Assembly: GCF_000423885.1 (NCBI RefSeq)
Contig: NZ_AUIV01000022.1
Coordinates: 1 to 64,000, forward strand
Length of the DNA: 64,000 nt
DNA from: Thermomonas fusca DSM 15424
Lineage (GTDB): Bacteria; Pseudomonadota; Gammaproteobacteria; Xanthomonadales; Xanthomonadaceae
Direction: 5' to 3'
The notes beneath the pieces were generated by a model. It worked only from the letters and a program-made list of their open reading frames with translations. It ran no database searches and was not told the DNA's origin. The translations under genes and the position numbers were made by a program. Shown here piece by piece: positions 1 through 6,536 of this stretch (position 1 is its first letter; each line of letters starts with the position of its first letter).

Positions 1-600
1 GCACGTGGATGACCTTTCGGCGTTGCACGTTGCCAGCCCGGACAGGTTGCACCTGAGAACAGGGCGAAACAGTCGGCGGATGCCGTGCGCTGGGGTAGGC
101 ATTCCCTGACACTGAGCGTGCCGCGCGAGGGCCGGCGGATTGAAAAAGAATCAAGGCAATCAAAGTGCCGGCGACCGTTTGCCGAACGCGGCCTTGTGCG
201 ATTCGTCCATGCGCGCGCTGGAGCTGGCAAGGCGGCTGGGGCTGCTACCCGGAGACAAGACGGGGACGCGCGCGCGCGAGGGGGGCGGCTCTGAAGTCTG
301 GCCGATCCATTGGCCACCGCGCCCGTCACTTGCTTCCGCTTAATCCGTAACTTTTTCGGATGCTGCCCCAGCGGCGGCGACCTGTGCCGGGGTTGGGTTA
401 TCGGCTGGGACGCCCACGCGCGTGGCCCTATGACGCTACCCGACGGATGACGCCGGCAAGACGGCAACGCCTGGAGTTGTGAGAGCACTACGCACGCGCG
501 CGCGAGGGGGTAGGGGCTACATTCTGGGGGTATCCGTGGGGGTACATGGATTAATGGATGTGGGAAAAACATCGCCTATTCAATTACATACGTCGCATAT
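1..600. other. Non-coding stretch, possible end of an integrated element
   Basis: I see no convincing gene here on either strand. The open frames are short, overlap each other, are Arg-rich and have no ribosome binding site. The stretch holds two copies of a GCGCGCGCGAGGGGG-type motif (near 267-285 and 494-510), a tandem TGGGGGTA repeat (525-544), and a locally AT-richer patch (about 545-600) unlike the rest of the window. Together with the tRNA-like tail that follows, this looks like the edge of an integrated element, but no integrase lies inside the window. Confidence 0.35.
525..544. repeat. Tandem TGGGGGTA repeat
   Basis: TGGGGGTA occurs at 525-532 and again at 537-544, separated by TCCG, which gives a 12-bp period. 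It lies 60-80 bases before a tRNA-3'-end-like sequence. I recall similar repeats near tRNA-targeted integrase attachment sites, but that link is inference. Confidence 0.45.
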
Positions 601-621
601 GCGAGTCCCCTCTTGGCACCA
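601..621 (+). other. tRNA 3'-end-like fragment (possible att remnant)
   Basis: The stretch reads like a T-loop half followed by an acceptor strand ending in GGCACCA, directly ahead of a rho-independent terminator, as after a real tRNA gene. Only 15 bases follow the expected GAGT of the T-loop where 16 are needed, and no matching 5' half lies upstream. It is therefore not a functional tRNA. The acceptor end TCTTGGCACCA would suit a tRNA-Leu. A 12-bp palindrome (TCGCATATGCGA, 593-604) overlaps its left edge. Confidence 0.3.
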
Positions 622-627
622 ATCCGG

Positions 628-653
628 AAAACCCCGCTTCGGCGGGGTTTTTT
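628..653 (+). terminator. Rho-independent terminator
   Basis: A GC stem (CCCCGC at 632-637, GCGGGG at 642-647) encloses a TTCG tetraloop. It is preceded by four A and followed by six T. It sits 7 bases after the tRNA-like fragment. Confidence 0.85.
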
Positions 654-721
654 CTTGGGCGGCATTCAGCGCAGCGACCGGGCTAGACTGTCGCCGATCA
701 TTCCGGATGCGATAGCAGGCC

Positions 722-958
722 ATGCGCAGTTTCGAGGATTCCCACGGGCAGCACTGGCAGGCGGCGCTGCTGGATGGCTCCTACGGCAACATCATGCTGG
801 TCTTCAGCCCGATGCAGTCGGGCATGATCCGGCGCCGCGCGTTGCAGGTATCGACCATGGCCGAAGCCATGGCCGTGCTGGCGGGGCTGGACGAGGACGG
901 CCTGCGGGCGATGTTGCTCGAGGCCGATCCGTGGGAGCCGGGCGTGGACGGCTTTTGA
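722..958 (+). CDS. Conserved hypothetical protein, 78 aa
   Basis: This short acidic protein of unknown function has a rather even mix of residues, ends in WEPGVDGF, and has no signal peptide or membrane segment. It starts at ATG 722 with only a weak upstream purine stretch (AGCAGG). The stop lies three bases from the converging end of the pnuT-like gene. Codon use matches the high-GC neighbours, which supports a real gene. I do not recognise a named domain. Confidence 0.6.
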   Translation: MRSFEDSHGQHWQAALLDGSYGNIMLVFSPMQSGMIRRRALQVSTMAEAMAVLAGLDEDGLRAMLLEADPWEPGVDGF

Positions 959-961
959 AGC

Positions 962-1558
962 TCAGGCCGGCGTGGCCTGAGCGGTGGCGGAGCGTGCTTG
1001 CTGCCGCGCCGCCCGCCGCCAATCGCGCAGGCCCTTGACCGCCAAGCCCACGAAGCCGATGTAGAGCAGGGCGGTGACGAACAACTGCTTGTTCGCGAAC
1101 ATGCCGATGTAAATCACGTCGACCGCGATCCACATCCACCAGGCGGCGATATGGCGGCGGTTCTGCCAGAACTGCCCGACCAGGCTGAACGCGGTGAGCA
1201 TGGCGTCCAGCCAGGGCAGGGCGGCGTTCGTGTAGGTATGCATGGTGTAGCCCAGCGCCAGCCCACCTGCCAGCCCGGCCAACAGGTGGATGCCGGCCGA
1301 CCGCGCGTCCAGCGATGCCACGCGCACATGGCCGGTGGCATCCAGGTTGCGCAGCCAGCGCAGCCAACCCGCCACCAGCATCACCACCCAGAAGCACTGC
1401 AGCAGCACTTCCGAATACAGCCGCGCGCCGGCATACACCCAGATGTAGACCGACACCGACAGCAGCCCGACCGGGAAGCACCAGGGGCTGCGCCGCGTGG
1501 TCAGCCACACGGCGCTGGCGCTGAGGACGGCCGCGGCGGTTTCGTGGAAGGTGATCAC
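962..1558 (-). CDS. pnuT: PnuC-family vitamin transporter, probable thiamine permease (PnuT)
   Basis: This is a 198-residue inner-membrane protein of the PnuC (SWEET-like) family. It has about seven hydrophobic segments and Trp-rich stretches (WLTTRRSPWCFPVG near the N-terminus, YIWVYAGARLYSE, FWQNRRHIAAWWMWI). PnuC proteins take up nicotinamide riboside and their PnuT relatives take up thiamine. The start is GTG at 1558, overlapping the TGA stop of the TonB receptor (GTGA), so the two are co-translated. Because that operon begins with a TPP riboswitch, thiamine is the likely substrate. The family call is firm; the substrate is inferred from context. Confidence 0.85.
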   Translation of the reverse strand: MITFHETAAAVLSASAVWLTTRRSPWCFPVGLLSVSVYIWVYAGARLYSEVLLQCFWVVMLVAGWLRWLRNLDATGHVRVASLDARSAGIHLLAGLAGGLALGYTMHTYTNAALPWLDAMLTAFSLVGQFWQNRRHIAAWWMWIAVDVIYIGMFANKQLFVTALLYIGFVGLAVKGLRDWRRAARQQARSATAQATPA

Positions 1559-3717
1559 AGGCCCATGCGCACCGTCAGGCGCGCCAGCCGCGGCGCGCCC
1601 GGGAACAGGTAGTTGTCGCCCAGCGAGCTGCCGGTGTCGCGCCAGTATTCGCGGTTGAACAGATTGTCGATCCCCAGCTGGACCACGAACGCACGCTCGC
1701 GCAGCTGCCCGGTGTAGCGCAGGCCTGCGTCGAACACGTCGTAGGCGGGCACCTCCACCGCGCCGTCCGGCGTGGCCGGGTTGGCGGCGGCGTGGCGCCA
1801 GCCTGCCAGCAGGGCCAGCCGCGGCAGCGCCGGCAGCGCGTAGTCGAGGTGCAGGCTGGCGCGCATGCGCGGCACGTTGACCACCTGCTGGCCGTTGAAT
1901 GCGGCAGTGCCGGTGCCTTCCGCCTGTGCGCGGATCAGCGCCACGCTGGTGTTGATGCCCAGTGCCTCGGTCAGGCGGCCGTTGGCGGACAGCTCCAGGC
2001 CGTCGTGCACTTCATCGCCGCGCTGGACGAAGGTGAAGCCGGCGGCGGACGCATCCGGCTGCGCGTACTGGTAGGGCTGGCGGATGCGGAACAGGCTGGC
2101 ATCAAGGTCGAGCCTCTCACCCAAGCGGTACTTCACGCCGGCTTCCAGCTGGCGGGTGATCCGCGGTGCCAGCATCGCGCCGTCGTTGCTGGTCCAGTAG
2201 GGGGCTTCCTTGCCCAGCGACAGTCCCTTGCTGAAACTTGCGTACACGCGCATCGCCGGGTCCGGCTGCCACAGCAGCGCGACCTGCGGCAGGGTCTGCG
2301 ACAGCCGGGTTTCGCGTTCGATCATGCCGGCCTTGTTGCGCGCGCGCTCATGCAGGCGCACGAACTGCGCGCCCAGCAGCAGCTGCCAGCGGTCACCCAG
2401 CGCCAGCCGGTCCATCGCGAAGCCGCTGCGCTGCCAACTATCGAGGCGGCGCACCTTCGGGCCGATCTGTTCGGGCGAGGGGGCGAAGGCGGGCGGATCG
2501 CCGTCGGCGATGTTCCAGCTGCCCACGTATTCGTTGACGTTGCGGTGGCGGTCGATGCTGCGGTGGAAGGCGCTGGCGCCGATGCTCAAGGCGTGCCCGA
2601 CGCTGCCGGTCCGGAAGCGGCCTTCCAGGCTGGCGCGGGCGTTGTCGCCGGTGCGGGTGTCGTCCGGGTTGCGGTAGTCGTAGATGTCGTAGCTGCCGTC
2701 CGGTGCGAAGTACCAGGGCGGATTGCCGTTCCAGCAGGCGTCCACGTACCAGCAGCCGTAGGCGAAGGCGACGTTGTCGTCGATCACGCTGCGGCTGCGG
2801 CCGGCGGCCACGCGCAGCGTCCAGTCCTCGCCGAGGGCGTGGCGCAGGCGCGCGCTGGTGTTGCTGGCGCGGATCGACACCGGCTGCTGCCAGGGCTGAT
2901 AGCCCAGCATCAGGCCGGGATCGGGGTCCTGCGGCAGCGTGGTGCCGCCCAGCAGCTGGTAGCCGGAGACCGAGCGCTGCGCGCTGGTCTGGTAGTTGCT
3001 GTCCAGCTCCAGCGTGGTGCCGGGGGCGATCTTCCAGTCCGCGGCCAGCGCGTAGAAATTGCGCCGCCCATCGGCGTGATGCACATGCGACTGCATGTCT
3101 TCCCAGGCCACGTTGGCGCGCAGGCCGAAGCTGGGGCTGAGCCAGCCGCCCATGTCCAAGGCCACGTAGCGCGAGCCACGCGAATCGGTGCCCAGCACCA
3201 GGTCACGCACCTCGGCTGGGCGCTTGCTGACGAAATTCACCACCCCGCCGGGTTCCATCACCCCTGCGGTCAGGCCGGCCAGGCCCTTCAGCACCTCGAC
3301 CTGCTGCTTGTCCTCCAGCGCGATGGCCTGCTCGCCGGTCATGGCCAGGTTGTTGACGCGGTAGCCGGTGCCGGCGTCCAGCGCGAAACCACGGATGGCG
3401 ATGCTCTGGTAGTAGCCCACCGGTGCGTAGTTGTCGCCCAGCGAGGCGTCCTCGCGCGCCAGTTCGCTGAGGGTGCGGACCTGGCGGTCGTCCAGCTGCT
3501 GGCGACCCACCACGTGGATGGCGGCGGGGGTGTCGCGCGGCGTGGCATTGCCCCAGCCGTCGATGCCGGCATCGCGCGGTTTGTCGTCGCCCTCCACCGT
3601 GGCCTGCACCGCGGGCAGACGGGTGATCTTCGACTGGCCGTCGAGATCGTCGGCGGGGCCGGCGGTGGCCAGCAACGGCAGCAGGGCAAGCAGCAGGGGG
3701 GTGCGGGAGAATTTCAT
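1555..3717 (-). CDS. TonB-dependent outer-membrane receptor, TPP-regulated (thiamine uptake)
   Basis: This is a 720-residue TonB-dependent receptor. A signal peptide (MKFSRTPLLLALLPLLATAG) is followed by a plug domain (about residues 60-190, with SIAIRGF and VNFVSKRP motifs) and a 22-strand barrel ending in LARLTVRMGL. ATG 3717 is chosen because it begins the signal peptide; an upstream in-frame start at 3825 would lie inside the riboswitch. Barrel sequence alone resembles siderophore receptors, but the TPP riboswitch directly upstream and the overlapping PnuT gene downstream point to thiamine or a precursor. No clear Shine-Dalgarno sequence precedes the ATG. Confidence 0.88.
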   Translation of the reverse strand: MKFSRTPLLLALLPLLATAGPADDLDGQSKITRLPAVQATVEGDDKPRDAGIDGWGNATPRDTPAAIHVVGRQQLDDRQVRTLSELAREDASLGDNYAPVGYYQSIAIRGFALDAGTGYRVNNLAMTGEQAIALEDKQQVEVLKGLAGLTAGVMEPGGVVNFVSKRPAEVRDLVLGTDSRGSRYVALDMGGWLSPSFGLRANVAWEDMQSHVHHADGRRNFYALAADWKIAPGTTLELDSNYQTSAQRSVSGYQLLGGTTLPQDPDPGLMLGYQPWQQPVSIRASNTSARLRHALGEDWTLRVAAGRSRSVIDDNVAFAYGCWYVDACWNGNPPWYFAPDGSYDIYDYRNPDDTRTGDNARASLEGRFRTGSVGHALSIGASAFHRSIDRHRNVNEYVGSWNIADGDPPAFAPSPEQIGPKVRRLDSWQRSGFAMDRLALGDRWQLLLGAQFVRLHERARNKAGMIERETRLSQTLPQVALLWQPDPAMRVYASFSKGLSLGKEAPYWTSNDGAMLAPRITRQLEAGVKYRLGERLDLDASLFRIRQPYQYAQPDASAAGFTFVQRGDEVHDGLELSANGRLTEALGINTSVALIRAQAEGTGTAAFNGQQVVNVPRMRASLHLDYALPALPRLALLAGWRHAAANPATPDGAVEVPAYDVFDAGLRYTGQLRERAFVVQLGIDNLFNREYWRDTGSSLGDNYLFPGAPRLARLTVRMGL

Positions 3718-3787
3718 CGTCGTCGTCTCAGGGAGGAGAGCGAAGCGACGGCGGACAGCCGTCCGCGCGGGACATGACCGTCCAATC

Positions 3788-3866
3788 AAGCTCCCTACGC
3801 CGGTGCAAGCCGGATCAGGTTCCAAGGGACTCTCTCAGCCCGGCAACGCCGGGCACCCCCGCTTCT
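3788..3866 (-). promoter_or_regulatory. TPP riboswitch (THI element)
   Basis: Read on the minus strand, this shows the conserved thi-box parts in order: GGGGTGCCCGG, a short hairpin, GCTGAGAGAG, CCTTGGAACCTGATC, and CACCGGCGTAGGGAG. It lies about 70 bases before the TonB receptor start. The linker contains a small hairpin (CGGAC-GGCT-GTCCG) that could belong to the expression platform. Thiamine pyrophosphate binding should switch the receptor-pnuT operon off. Confidence 0.95.
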
Positions 3867-3910
3867 GTTGCAATTGAACCATGAACGGCCTGCGGCGGGC
3901 CAGCGCCGGC

Positions 3911-5047
3911 TCATTCCGGTTCGCGGATCGCTGTCAGCAAAGCCAGCCCCGGCGGGGTTTGGAACCATGCCGCATGGCCCAGCAGGAAGCCGTCCCAGGC
4001 CTGGTCCGCCTGTGCGCGCGCGCCGAATGCGGCCTGGTAATAGTCGATTTCCGACAGCGCGAAATCGATGTGCACCAGCGGCAGCAGGTCGGCGAGCAGG
4101 GCGCGTTCGGCGGTCGCCAACGGCAGCACTTCCGCATAGCCGGCGACCAGCGCCCGCGCGGTGTCCGGATGGATGGCCTGCATCCCGCGCTCCAGCTGCA
4201 GCCAGGCGATGGCATTGCGCTCGATGGCGGTGGCCAGGTCGTACAGGGCGAAGGTCGGCGCGCACAGGCCGAAATCGAGCACGGCGGCCACGTCGGCATT
4301 GTCGCCGGCGCCGGTCCAGCAGAGATTGGAGGCGTGCCAGTCGCCGTGCGTCCACAGCCGCGGCAGTGCCTCGAGGTGCGGCTGCAGGGCGCGGTGGCGC
4401 GCCGCCAGCGGGGCGAGTTCGTCGCGCCAGTCGCCGCGGCCGGCGAGGTAGGCCGCGAGCCCTGGGCGCCAGACCCATTGCGATTCGATGGCGGCCTGCA
4501 ACTCGGGCGCGCGCAGGGCGTCGTCGCGGGCAACCAGCAAGGTGGCGCTGCGCTGGGTGGCATCGAAGTCCGCCGCGGCCCGGTGCAGCCGTGCCAGCAT
4601 GCGGCCGGCGTGGCGGGCATGCGCGAGCTGGCGCAGCGGCGTCCACGAGGGCGTATCGCGATAAAGATCCAGCCCGGCGGCCGGCGCCTGGACTTCGTAC
4701 ACCCATTCGCCCATCGCGATGGCGGTCATGCCGTCGGCGTCGGCCAGTATCTGCGGAACCGGGATGTCGCGGCGGCGCAGATGGACGAGCAAAGCGTGTT
4801 CCTCCCCCAGCGCGACCGGCGTGCGCACGCGCAGGTGCTGGCGCTTGACGAAAACTTCGCCCGCCGCCGTGCCAACCCGCGCCACCGCCGAGAACGGGCG
4901 CGGGCTGCGCCAGAGGATCTGCATCGGCCCGCGCAGACCGGGAAAGCGTGCCAGCAGTGCATGCACATCCGCATCCTCCAGCTGCGGCCGATGCAGGGCG
5001 ATCTGCTCGCTGTCCCAGCCGTGCAGGGGGTGGTTGCTGGCGGTCAT
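3911..5047 (-). CDS. APH-family phosphotransferase, possible thiamine kinase
   Basis: This is a 378-residue aminoglycoside-phosphotransferase/choline-kinase-fold enzyme. The N-terminal lobe has the nucleotide-binding lysine in EVFVKRQHLRVRT. The catalytic loop is THGDWHASNLCW (about residue 234) and the metal-binding motif is VLDFGLCAPTFALYDLATAIE. ATG 5047 is preferred over the in-frame ATG at 5083 because GCGAGGA sits 6-7 bases upstream of it. The gene ends about 45 bases before the TPP riboswitch of the next operon on the same strand. That suggests a thiamine or HMP salvage kinase, but its own leader is not a TPP element, so the substrate is inferred. Confidence 0.75.
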   Translation of the reverse strand: MTASNHPLHGWDSEQIALHRPQLEDADVHALLARFPGLRGPMQILWRSPRPFSAVARVGTAAGEVFVKRQHLRVRTPVALGEEHALLVHLRRRDIPVPQILADADGMTAIAMGEWVYEVQAPAAGLDLYRDTPSWTPLRQLAHARHAGRMLARLHRAAADFDATQRSATLLVARDDALRAPELQAAIESQWVWRPGLAAYLAGRGDWRDELAPLAARHRALQPHLEALPRLWTHGDWHASNLCWTGAGDNADVAAVLDFGLCAPTFALYDLATAIERNAIAWLQLERGMQAIHPDTARALVAGYAEVLPLATAERALLADLLPLVHIDFALSEIDYYQAAFGARAQADQAWDGFLLGHAAWFQTPPGLALLTAIREPE

Positions 5048-5090
5048 GGCGGTCCTCGCTCCGGCGCGGAGCGCGGCCGGCAATGCTCAC

Positions 5091-5125
5091 GAAACAAAAC
5101 GCCCAACCTGTCCGAGGCTGGGCGT
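5091..5125 (-). terminator. Intrinsic terminator in the leader of the kinase gene
   Basis: On the minus strand a long stem (CGCCCAGCCT / AGGTTGGGCG, 5100-5124) is followed by TTTTGTTT. The next minus-strand gene starts 44 bases downstream and no minus-strand gene lies close upstream. The terminator therefore either ends a small RNA or acts as an attenuator for the kinase gene. Confidence 0.75.
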
Positions 5126-5180
5126 TGCGGATGGTGCCAGAGCTTTCTGCCAGCGAATGACTCTGTCGCCATGGGGTTCA
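5091..5180 (-). ncRNA. Candidate small RNA or attenuator leader
   Basis: A -10-like TATGAT (minus strand, 5182-5187) precedes about 80 bases that end in the strong terminator at 5091-5125. The sequence can fold locally (CTGTCGC / GCGACAG arms flank the putative start; AGAG / CTCT lies internally). It also contains an ATG (5172) opening a 42-codon frame that would overlap the kinase ATG as ATGA, but that frame is Arg/Pro-rich and has no ribosome binding site. No -35 is convincing. Confidence 0.35.
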
Positions 5181-5272
5181 GATCATAAGCGACAGGGGGG
5201 GTGTTCCCGGAAGTCGCTATCCAGCACGGCCAGATACTGCGGCCGGGGCGCTGGATGCGCGTCCGCCAGTAC

Positions 5273-5301
5273 TTGGCTGTTCGAACGAAGTGGGATACAA
5301 A
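5273..5301 (+). promoter_or_regulatory. lexA2 operon promoter
   Basis: TTGGCT (5273-5278) and TACAAA (5296-5301) are separated by 17 bases. Transcription would begin about 5308-5310. The -10 lies inside the palindromic operator, as expected for autorepression. Confidence 0.65.
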
Positions 5302-5308
5302 TGTATCC
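5293..5308. promoter_or_regulatory. Palindromic LexA2-type operator
   Basis: GGATACA and TGTATCC form a perfect 7-bp inverted repeat around AA. The core TACAAATGTA matches the LexA2 box I recall from Xanthomonas (TGTACAAATGTACA). It covers the -10 of the lexA2-imuA-imuB-dnaE2 promoter. Confidence 0.75.
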
Positions 5309-5309
5309 T

Positions 5310-5918
5310 GTGTCCAGTCTTCCTCCCCGCCGCGCCGCCATCCTCGGTTTCATCCGTGACCGGGTGGCCGGCTACGGCCAGCCGCCGACCCTGGCCGAGA
5401 TCGCCGCCGCCTGCGGGCTGGCGACGCGGGCGTCCGCGCGCAAGCACGTGCTGGCGCTGGCCGAGGCCGGGCTGGTGGAAGTCACCACCGGGCAGGCGCG
5501 TGGCATCCGCCCGGCCGGGATGCGGGCGCGCGCCGACCTGTTGCGGGTGCCGGTGCTGGGCCGGGTGGCGGCCGGTACGCCGATCGGTGCCGATGCCGGG
5601 CTGGCCGACACCCTGACCCTGGACGCGCGGCTGTTTTCGGCCATGCCCGACTACCTGCTGCGGGTGCAGGGCGATTCGATGATCGAAGACGGCATCCTCG
5701 ATGGCGACCTGGTCGGGGTGAAGCGCACCCCGGAGGCCCGCGACGGGCAGGTGGTGGTGGCGCGGCTGGACGGCGAGCTGACCATCAAGCGGCTGGCGCG
5801 CGCCGCCGGCACGCTGCGCCTGCTGCCGCGCAATCCGGCCTATGCGCCGATCGAGGTCGAGGCGGGGCAGGACTTCGCGGTCGAAGGCGTGTTCTGCGGC
5901 CTGGTCCGGCGGGGATGA
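5310..5918 (+). CDS. lexA2: LexA2, SOS repressor of the mutasome operon
   Basis: This is a LexA-type repressor-protease of 202 residues from the GTG at 5310. The N-terminal winged helix (LAEIAAACGLATRASARKHV) binds DNA. The linker carries the Ala-Gly self-cleavage site in VAAGTPIGA. The serine is in GDSMIEDG and the lysine in ELTIKRLAR. An in-frame ATG at 5301 is rejected because it lies inside the -10 and the operator. The GTG aligns residue for residue with E. coli LexA Met1 up to the IRD motif, and may be leaderless. Upon RecA-stimulated self-cleavage it should derepress the downstream genes. Confidence 0.88.
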   Translation: MSSLPPRRAAILGFIRDRVAGYGQPPTLAEIAAACGLATRASARKHVLALAEAGLVEVTTGQARGIRPAGMRARADLLRVPVLGRVAAGTPIGADAGLADTLTLDARLFSAMPDYLLRVQGDSMIEDGILDGDLVGVKRTPEARDGQVVVARLDGELTIKRLARAAGTLRLLPRNPAYAPIEVEAGQDFAVEGVFCGLVRRG

Positions 5919-5919
5919 C

Positions 5920-6534
5920 ATGGGCGCGGTGGTTGCGATCGATGCACTGCTGCAACAGCGGCGCGTCTGGAAAGGCCAGCCGGCGGCATTGCCGCCGAGC
6001 ACACAGCCCACCGGGCATGCCGCGCTGGACGCGGCGCTGCCCAGCGGCGGCTGGCCGGAGGCGGCGCTGAGCGAGTTGCTGATCCCGGTGGACGGAGTGG
6101 GTGAACTGCAGCTGCTGTGGCCGACGCTGGCGCGGCTGTCGCAAGCCGGCGAACGCATCGTGCTGGTGGCGCCGCACTATATCCCGTTCGCGCCGGCCTG
6201 GCAGGCGGCGGGCATTGAATTGCGCCAGCTGCAGGTGGTGGAAGCGGCGTCGCCCCGCGATGCGCTGTGGGCGGCCGAACAATGCCTGCGCTCGGGCAGC
6301 TGCGGCGCGGTGCTGTGCTGGCCGCTGGCCGCCGACGACCGCGCCCTGCGCCGGCTGCAAGTGGCCGCGGAATCCGGGCGCACGCTGGCATTCGCTACCC
6401 GGCCCCTCACTACTGCACGCAATCCCTCGCCGGCGGCGCTGCGTATCGCCATCGATGCGCGCCCGGCGCAGCTGCGCGTGCTCAAGTGCCGCGGCGGGTT
6501 GGCGCCGCCGCGGCCGATCGCGCTGGCAGGCTAG
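5920..6534 (+). CDS. imuA: ImuA, translesion mutasome accessory protein
   Basis: This is a 204-residue RecA-like/SulA-related protein encoded between lexA2 and imuB. It has the GHAALDAALPSGGWPEAALSELL region typical of ImuA proteins. In Caulobacter and Pseudomonas relatives it works with ImuB and DnaE2 in damage-induced mutagenesis. ATG 5920 is separated from the lexA2 TGA by one base, so translation is coupled. The C-terminus ends in PPRPIALAG, three bases before imuB. Confidence 0.88.
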   Translation: MGAVVAIDALLQQRRVWKGQPAALPPSTQPTGHAALDAALPSGGWPEAALSELLIPVDGVGELQLLWPTLARLSQAGERIVLVAPHYIPFAPAWQAAGIELRQLQVVEAASPRDALWAAEQCLRSGSCGAVLCWPLAADDRALRRLQVAAESGRTLAFATRPLTTARNPSPAALRIAIDARPAQLRVLKCRGGLAPPRPIALAG

Positions 6535-6536
6535 CC

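Noticed and set aside
601..621. A functional tRNA gene
   Set aside because: Only a 3'-like half is present, one base short from the T-loop to the CCA, and no D- or anticodon arm can be built upstream.
1792..3777. 661-codon open frame on the plus strand opposite the TonB receptor
   Set aside because: Antisense shadow of a high-GC gene: Ala/Gly/Arg/His-rich, no domain and no ribosome binding site; the minus-strand receptor is unambiguous.
5301..5309. ATG at 5301 as the lexA2 start
   Set aside because: It lies within the predicted -10 and operator and would precede the transcript start; the GTG at 5310 aligns with LexA N-termini.
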